Shown one piece after another: positions 31,379-36,895 of a stretch of DNA of 36,895 bases. Source of the stretch: Fonticula-like sp. SCN 57-25 (Eukaryota > Nucleariida > Rotosphaerida). The stretch covers positions 1-36,895 of the forward strand of contig MEDX01000037.1 of assembly GCA_001724245.1 (NCBI GenBank), read 5' to 3'. A program made the translations under genes and the position numbers. Under the pieces are notes generated by a model. That model did not search any database. It was given only the letters and a program-made list of their open reading frames with translations, and was not told the DNA's origin. Each line of letters opens with the position of its first letter. Position 1 is the first letter of the stretch.

Positions 31379-33725
31379 ATGACTGCCACCCGCGCCCTCG
31401 CAACTGCGGCAACTGCCCGCGTTCCGATGAGTCAGTTTGAGCAGGACCAGTTCATCAACTACAAGGCCATCGAGGACCGCCTTTTGGTTGTGCGCCGTCG
31501 CCTCAACCGCCCCCTTACGCTTTCGGAGAAGATTGTGTATGGTCACTTGGACGACCCCGAGCACCAGGACATCAAGCGCGGTGTCTCGTACCTCCGTCTG
31601 CGTCCTGACCGTGTCGCGTGCCAGGACGCCACCGCTCAGATGGCTCTTTTGCAGTTCATGTCGTCGGGCATGTCCAAGGTTGCTGTTCCCACCACTGTTC
31701 ACTGCGACCACCTCATCGAGGCCCAGAAGGAGGGCATTGCTGACCTGGCGCGCGCCAAGTCGCAGAACGCTGAGGTCTACGACTTCCTCAGCTCCGTTTG
31801 CGGAAAGTACGGCATCGGCTTCTGGAAGCCCGGTTCCGGCATTATTCACCAGATTCTCCTGGAGAACTATGCTCTCCCCGGTCTCCTCATGATCGGTACC
31901 GACAGCCACACCCCCAACGCCGGTGGTCTCGGCACCATTGCCGTTGGTGTCGGTGGTGCCGACGCCGTCGACGTCATGGCCAACATTCCGTGGGAGCTCA
32001 AGTGCCCCAAGGTTATCGGTGTCAAGCTTACCGGTCAGCTGACTGGCTGGGCTACGCCGAAGGATATCATCCTCAAGCTTGCCGGCATTCTCACGGTCAA
32101 GGGTGGAACCGGCGCCATCGTCGAGTACTTTGGCCCCGGTGTTGACACCATCTCTTGCACTGGCATGGCTACCATCTGCAACATGGGCGCTGAAATTGGT
32201 GCCACCACCTCGGTGTTCCCCTTCAACGGCCGCATGAAGTCCTACCTTGAGGCTACCAACCGCAGCGCGGCTGCTTCCCTCGCCGAGTCGTTCTCTGAGA
32301 ATCTGCGCGCGGATCAGAGCGCCCAGTATGATCAGCTCATCGAGATCAACCTCTCTGATCTCGAGCCGCATGTCAACGGCCCCTTCACGCCCGACCTTGC
32401 TACCCCGCTTTCGCAGTTTGCCGCCGCCGTCAAGTCCAACAACTGGCCGTCGGATCTCCGCGTCGGCCTCATTGGCAGCTGCACCAACAGCAGCTACGAG
32501 GACATGGCGCGCTCGGCGTCCGTGGCCCGCCAGGCTCTTGACCACGGCGTCAAGGCCAAGTCGGCCCTCACTGTGACTCCCGGCTCGGAGCAGATTCGTG
32601 CCACCATTGAGCGCGATGGCATCATGGGCACGCTCCAGGAGGCTGGCGCGACCGTCCTTGCCAACGCCTGCGGCCCTTGCATTGGCCAGTGGGATCGCCA
32701 GGACATCAAGAAGGGTGACAAGAACTCGATTATCACGTCGTACAACCGCAACTTTACTGGCCGTAATGATGCCAACCCTGCCACCCATGCCTTCGTTGCT
32801 TCCCCCGAGCTCGTCACTGCCATGGCCTTTGCCGGCGACCTCACCTTCAACCCGCTGACTGACTCTATTCGTGGAGCTGACGGCAAGGAGTTCAAGTTCA
32901 CTTCGCCCAGCGGCCATGAGCTTCCCCCGCGCGGCTATGACCCGGGAGAGGACACCTACCAGGCCCCGACCTCGGATCCCAAGTCTATCGAGGTCAAGAT
33001 TGACCCCAAGAGCACCCGCCTTCAGAAGCTTGAGCCGTTCGCTGCCTGGGACGGCAAGGACTACGACAAGCTCCCGATTCTCATCAAGGTCAAGGGCAAG
33101 TGCACGACCGATCACATCTCCATGGCTGGTCCCTGGCTCAAGTACCGTGGTCACCTCGACAATATTTCCAACAACATGCTGATTGGTGCGCTCAACTCTG
33201 AGAACGACAAGGTCAACTCTGTCTACGACCGCCTCCGCAAGACCTATGACAGCGTGCCCGCTGTCGGCCGCAACTACAAGGCGAACGGCATCAAGTGGGT
33301 CGTCGTCGGCGAGGACAACTACGGAGAGGGCTCTAGCCGCGAGCATGCCGCTCTCGAGGTTCGCCACCTCGGCGGTGTTGCCGTCATCGTGAACTCGTTC
33401 GCTCGTATCCACGGTACGCTTGAACTACCTTTACTCTTTGTATTGTTTTGCTGACAAATGCTGTTTTGCAGAGACCAACCTTAAGAAGCAGGGCGTTCTT
33501 CCGCTTACTTTCCAGTCCCCCAAGGACTACGCTCGCATCCAGCCGAGCGACTCCATCTCCATCGTTGGCCTCGCCGACCTCACCCCCGGCAAGCCTGTCC
33601 GCGCCATCCTGACTCACGCCGACAACTCGACCGAGGAGCTCCTCCTTAATCACACTCTCAACGAGGGCCAGATTGGCTGGTTCCGCGCTGGCAGCGCCCT
33701 CAACGAGATGGCGGTCAAGGCGTAA
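31379..33725 (+). CDS. ACO1: Mitochondrial aconitate hydratase (aconitase)
   Basis: TCA-cycle enzyme interconverting citrate and isocitrate with a [4Fe-4S] cluster. Exons 31379-33413 and 33472-33725 (58-nt intron, donor GTACGC, acceptor TTTTGCAG) give 762 aa. The start [20 protein letters not shown] looks like a short mitochondrial presequence. Cluster ligands are C368 (GSCTNSS), C431 and C434 ([10 protein letters not shown]). [32 protein letters not shown] and [17 protein letters not shown] (swivel domain) are all intact. It favours C- and T-ending codons, more uniformly than its neighbours, as highly expressed genes do. The bias leaves a 765-codon open frame on the opposite strand, which is an artefact. 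Confidence 0.97.
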
Positions 33726-34237
33726 AGCTGTGTGGTAGTTGTTTTCAATCTCTTCTCTTTCGCTCTCCATCTTTTGTGGATGGATAATTTTCTTCTTGCA
33801 CCCTGACCTCCCCCTTCTTTCTCGTGTATATGAAATATATGAACAAACATTCAGTTATCGAGTGTGTCGTGGACAATTGTACCACCATGAGCCACGATAC
33901 CGCCCCGTTTCAGAATGGTGCACACCCAAAATACATTCCTCGGATGAAGCCCGTACAAATGATATACAACATGACATACGGGTGCCATTAATTGGGACGA
34001 CGCTGTGCTTGATATTTCAGTCGCCCAACCTAATACCAGGAACACTTTTGTAATACACCTGGCACACATATGATCCATACTACCATACGCACATGGTGTG
34101 AGTTTCAGATGATGAGTATTTCCTTGAAACCTTTCGGTTTGCATCAGCCAATGAGGACTGGCCACCCCGGTGGTAAGCCAATCACGTCTTGCCTGTTCAT
34201 CTCCATCTGAAGCGACGCCTTCTGTGCCTGAGACAAC
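33726..34237. promoter_or_regulatory. Aconitase 3' UTR and GRAM-VASt gene promoter
   Basis: 512 bp. Stem TCGTGG/CCACGA (33867-33872, 33892-33897) lies in the likely 3' UTR. Two CCAAT boxes at 34148-34152 and 34178-34182 lie 56-90 bp before the downstream ATG, a typical spacing. A box C-like ATGATGA near 34112 has no terminal stem and is not called. Confidence 0.5.
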
Positions 34238-36745
34238 ATGGGTGATCGGGGTGCCAAGTCGCCCTCGTCTGCGCACACGGTGGTAAGCATCTCGTTTTCT
34301 GGTTACTTGACATTCGGTTAGCTAACCTTTGCTGCTGCAGCGGGATGATTCTGGTCTGCTTCTTTCGGACAGGAAGAGGACGATGTTCGAGAAAGCATTC
34401 AAGTTTGCCAGCAAGACGGAGGACTTGCTGGTGGCGAAATCATGCAAGTATGAGAGCACTAGCGGGCATGTATTCTGCACAAAAACCACCCTCCACTTTT
34501 ACGGAAAACTTTTCACCAAAAAGATCAAGGTGCGTTTTACCCGTCGATTGACTTGTTGAACGCTCAGCGTTTGCTTCGCTCAGCTCTCGATCAACTATGC
34601 GGACATCCGCAACATTGAAAAGAAGAAAACTGGTTTGTTGCCGAACGCTATCCGTGTCAGTACCGACCACTTCAAGCTTACCCTGAAGGACTTTGCCCAC
34701 CGCGACGCCGTGTACGACGCATTGTACAACGCTTGGAGACAGGTCGACCCTTCCCGCGAGCCGCAGGAGACTCTGTCGACTGAGGACGACACCATTCGTG
34801 ACGAGTCTTCCGAAGAAAGCGGGTTCTTGGTTGTTCCCTCTATTCGCCTTGTAGAGGTGCGCACGGTTTTTGCACTCGCGTGCGCGTGTGTGCAAGCATC
34901 TGACATGTGTGCATCCATTAGGAGGAGGACGGGAATGATGACGAATACGAGTACGGCCTAACGGACGACGAAGAGAGCGGCCATCGTACTATTCCTCTTA
35001 GTGGCGGCGGCGACGGTTCGGGTGTTGTTGAGGACCTTGAGTTGCAGGACCGCACGGATTTGCGCCGCTCCCGTTCCCATTCGGATGCTCGCAGAGAGAG
35101 CTCAGGGCGGCTGCGCGCTCGGGGAAGCGTTCAGGAGCCGACGAGAACGCAGACGGACGTGCGTGTGATTTGCCTTTTTTTTTTTTGTTTCTCATTGCGA
35201 TTTTGATAGGGTGATGTGACGGATTCGCCTCAGAAGCCCCCCAAGTCACCGCGCCCTGCGCCTCTTTCGATCCCAACTTCCACTACTACTCCAGACACAA
35301 ATGCACGTTCGGGGTCCGTTACTCCGCAGAAAGGCGGTGCCGCTGCATTGAATGCTCCTGTAGGTACTTCTCCTCCAAACACGGTGCTTTCCTCGACGCC
35401 TCCCGATGATCCCTCTGCTGCTGCTGGATTGGCTCGCAGGCGTACCATCGGATTTAAGGAACAGGGGCAGCAGGCTGGCGCTGCTTCTGCGACTACTGCC
35501 CCATTGCCTCAGGCCAGCGGATCCTCTGACACTCTTGTTTCGGCTTCAAAGGGTGGTGTTCCTGCATCTTCGTCCGCTCCTGTGCTGTCGACGGTGACTC
35601 CGCAATCACCTGATGTCTCCACGCCGATTTCTGAAGTTAGCGTCACGCACGAAGGAACCGTCGTTACAAAGGCCTTGATTAATGCCCCTCTTGCAACGTT
35701 CGTCTCGGCGATGTGGGAAGATGATGCCGAGCTTTTCAAGAAATTCCATAACAGGCGCAAGAACATCGGTACGCGACGACCAGCTTGCATGAAGACGTTG
35801 CTAATTTGCGTGTGTTGGATAGATCTTGTGGTTCCTAGCTGGGCACCTGCATTTGCTCCTGAGGGGAGTCGCGAGGTTACCTATACGATGCCGTGCAAAA
35901 TTCCGATGTGTACGATAACTCCTGGTACCTAATTATGATCCTAATGCCCGTGGCTTGCAGACTCCAAGTCGTTTACGCCTGTGCTTGATACACAGCGTAT
36001 TGTCCGTCAGGAGCCGCTGTGCGTGTTTTCTGTGGTTTTTGCTTATTCAACGTCAACTAACTGGTGACGTAGGATTTTTGTCATTCAAACCGAAACTCGC
36101 AATCCTGATGTTCCTTTCGGAGATTACTTTTCTGTGTTTTGCAACTACTACATGACGGCTGTATCTCATACAACGTCTCGGTTGGTTATTTCGACAACCG
36201 TCAAGTTTGTGAAGAGCACGATGCTCAAGGGCAAGATTGAGCGTGCTGCGGTTGATGGAATGAAGCCGGTGTTTAGTGATATGTTGAGCGAGATCAACGG
36301 GGCTTACGGAGTTCCAACATCCGCTCCTGGCACCGCCGGTGCTGGGGATGGGTCCGCCGACCTTGCTGGTGTTGATCAGGCGGGGGACGGCAAGTCAGGC
36401 GATTCCAAGGTGCCCGACTTCTTCACTGCGCTATTCCATCGTGGAAATCTGGTCAAGTCTTCCAGTATTGTGCTAGTGTGCTTGCTCCTTGGTGCGTTAA
36501 TCGCTACGCTGGCTGGTTTTGGGGGCACCGCTCCGCCGACCGAGTATGCTTTGCTACGAGAGTATCAGGCGGCTCGTTCTTCTGGTGATCTTGCGTTAAG
36601 CACTCTTCACGCGGGTTATCTTCAGCACAGTCGAGCTGTTGCCGACGTCAACTTTGAGCTAAACACGCTTCATGCCGAAATCGCGCAGCTCGACTCGAGG
36701 CTCGGGGTCACTCGCGAGCAAGCGGTGTTTGTAGAGTCGGAGTAG
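34238..36745 (+). CDS. GRAM-VASt sterol-transfer protein (LAM/Ysp2, GRAMD1/Aster family)
   Basis: ER-anchored lipid transporter that moves sterol from the plasma membrane at contact sites. Eight exons with introns at 34283-34340, 34530-34583, 34857-34921, 35159-35209, 35769-35822, 35910-35960 and 36019-36072 give 706 aa. The GRAM domain (about 25-115) has HVFCTKTTLHFYGKLFTKK and LSINYADIRNIEKKKTGLLP. A disordered Ser/Thr/Pro linker follows (about 150-390). The VASt domain is about 395-550, with VVTKALINAPLATFVSAMWE, MPCKIPM and DVPFGDYFSVFCNYYMTA. One C-terminal membrane anchor spans about 612-632 (SSIVLVCLLLGALIATLAGF), with a short luminal helix after it. The first intron uses GTAAGC, the only clear +4 A donor in the window. 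Confidence 0.93.
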
Positions 36746-36895
36746 TGCATCCGTTTGCATTCGTGTTTGGTTTGAGTGTTCGTGGTGCTGAAGTGTCAAT
36801 GTTTCATGCTTGCCGGAACTTTGTGTTCTTGCAAGATATATGGGTTTCTTTTTGTTTGTCAGTAGGTAGTTTTGCATGCACAGGATGACAACGGC
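36746..36895. other. 3' flank at right edge
   Basis: 150 bp of T-rich 3' flanking DNA after the GRAM-VASt stop codon. Nothing further identified. Confidence 0.5.

Noticed and set aside
31115-33412. 765-codon open frame on the minus strand
   Set aside because: It lies wholly antisense to aconitase, whose strong C/T-ending codon bias removes stops from the opposite strand. The protein has a repetitive Val/Leu/Gly/Asp composition and no domain.
34112-34210. ATGATGA followed by CTGA
   Set aside because: No terminal stem; spacing near 90 nt with no internal boxes; it lies in the CCAAT-bearing promoter.

Overview
The window is a gene-dense piece of nuclear DNA from a unicellular eukaryote. Coding regions are GC-rich and interrupted by very short introns, mostly 47-72 nt, with a CTAAC-like branch point and AG acceptor. 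Intergenic spacers are AT-richer. The donor sites are unusual: nearly all read GTRCGN, with C at intron position +4. An Mdm10-like protein (ERMES complex), an ATG1/ULK kinase, a Y14 exon-junction protein, FHIP, OPA3 and GRAM-VASt proteins point to a fungus, an early opisthokont or an amoebozoan. I cannot name the lineage from sequence alone. No bacterial operon, insertion sequence, CRISPR array or virus is visible.

Layout. 602-4610 (-): RasGEF with a long helical N-terminus. 5198-7275 (+): seven-helix membrane protein with a proline-rich linker and two C-terminal SAM domains. 7513-8056 (-): NOPCHAP1-like snoRNP assembly factor. 8536-9029 (-): small membrane-anchored Cue1-like protein, divergent from 9231-10595 (+), an Mdm10-like beta-barrel. 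10979-11896 (+): COX18 insertase. 12292-14108 (+): POT/SLC15 peptide transporter. 14262-14909 (-): OPA3. 15098-17295 (-): FHIP. 17683-19494 (-): RecQ-like helicase with a decayed Walker A motif, divergent from 19779-20435 (+), Y14/RBM8A. 20756-22930 (-): GFAT, whose catalytic Cys lies in a 7-nt first exon. 23763-24380 (+): unrecognised regulatory-looking protein. 25066-26610 (+): aldehyde dehydrogenase. 26964-29190 (-): ATG1/ULK kinase. 31379-33725 (+): mitochondrial aconitase. 34238-36745 (+): GRAM-VASt sterol-transfer protein.

The most informative part is the apparently empty 2.2 kb between ATG1 and aconitase. It holds a noncoding-RNA cluster that ORF-based annotation would miss. There is a TATA-preceded RNase MRP RNA gene (about 30095-30445), recognised from its CR-I, CR-V, P4, GARAG hairpin and 14-bp P1 helix. 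Next is a box C/D snoRNA (30629-30700) whose two guides match the 18S and 25S/28S targets of the SNORD36/snR47 family. A weaker H/ACA candidate follows (about 30817-30944). The snoRNA lies in an intron-like interval, so a noncoding host transcript is plausible.

The protein genes are mostly housekeeping: mitochondrial biogenesis and metabolism (MDM10, COX18, OPA3, aconitase), RNA processing (Y14, NOPCHAP1, MRP RNA, snoRNAs), hexosamine synthesis, autophagy, lipid transport and Ras signalling. They form no obvious pathway cluster. Several neighbours share short divergent promoters.
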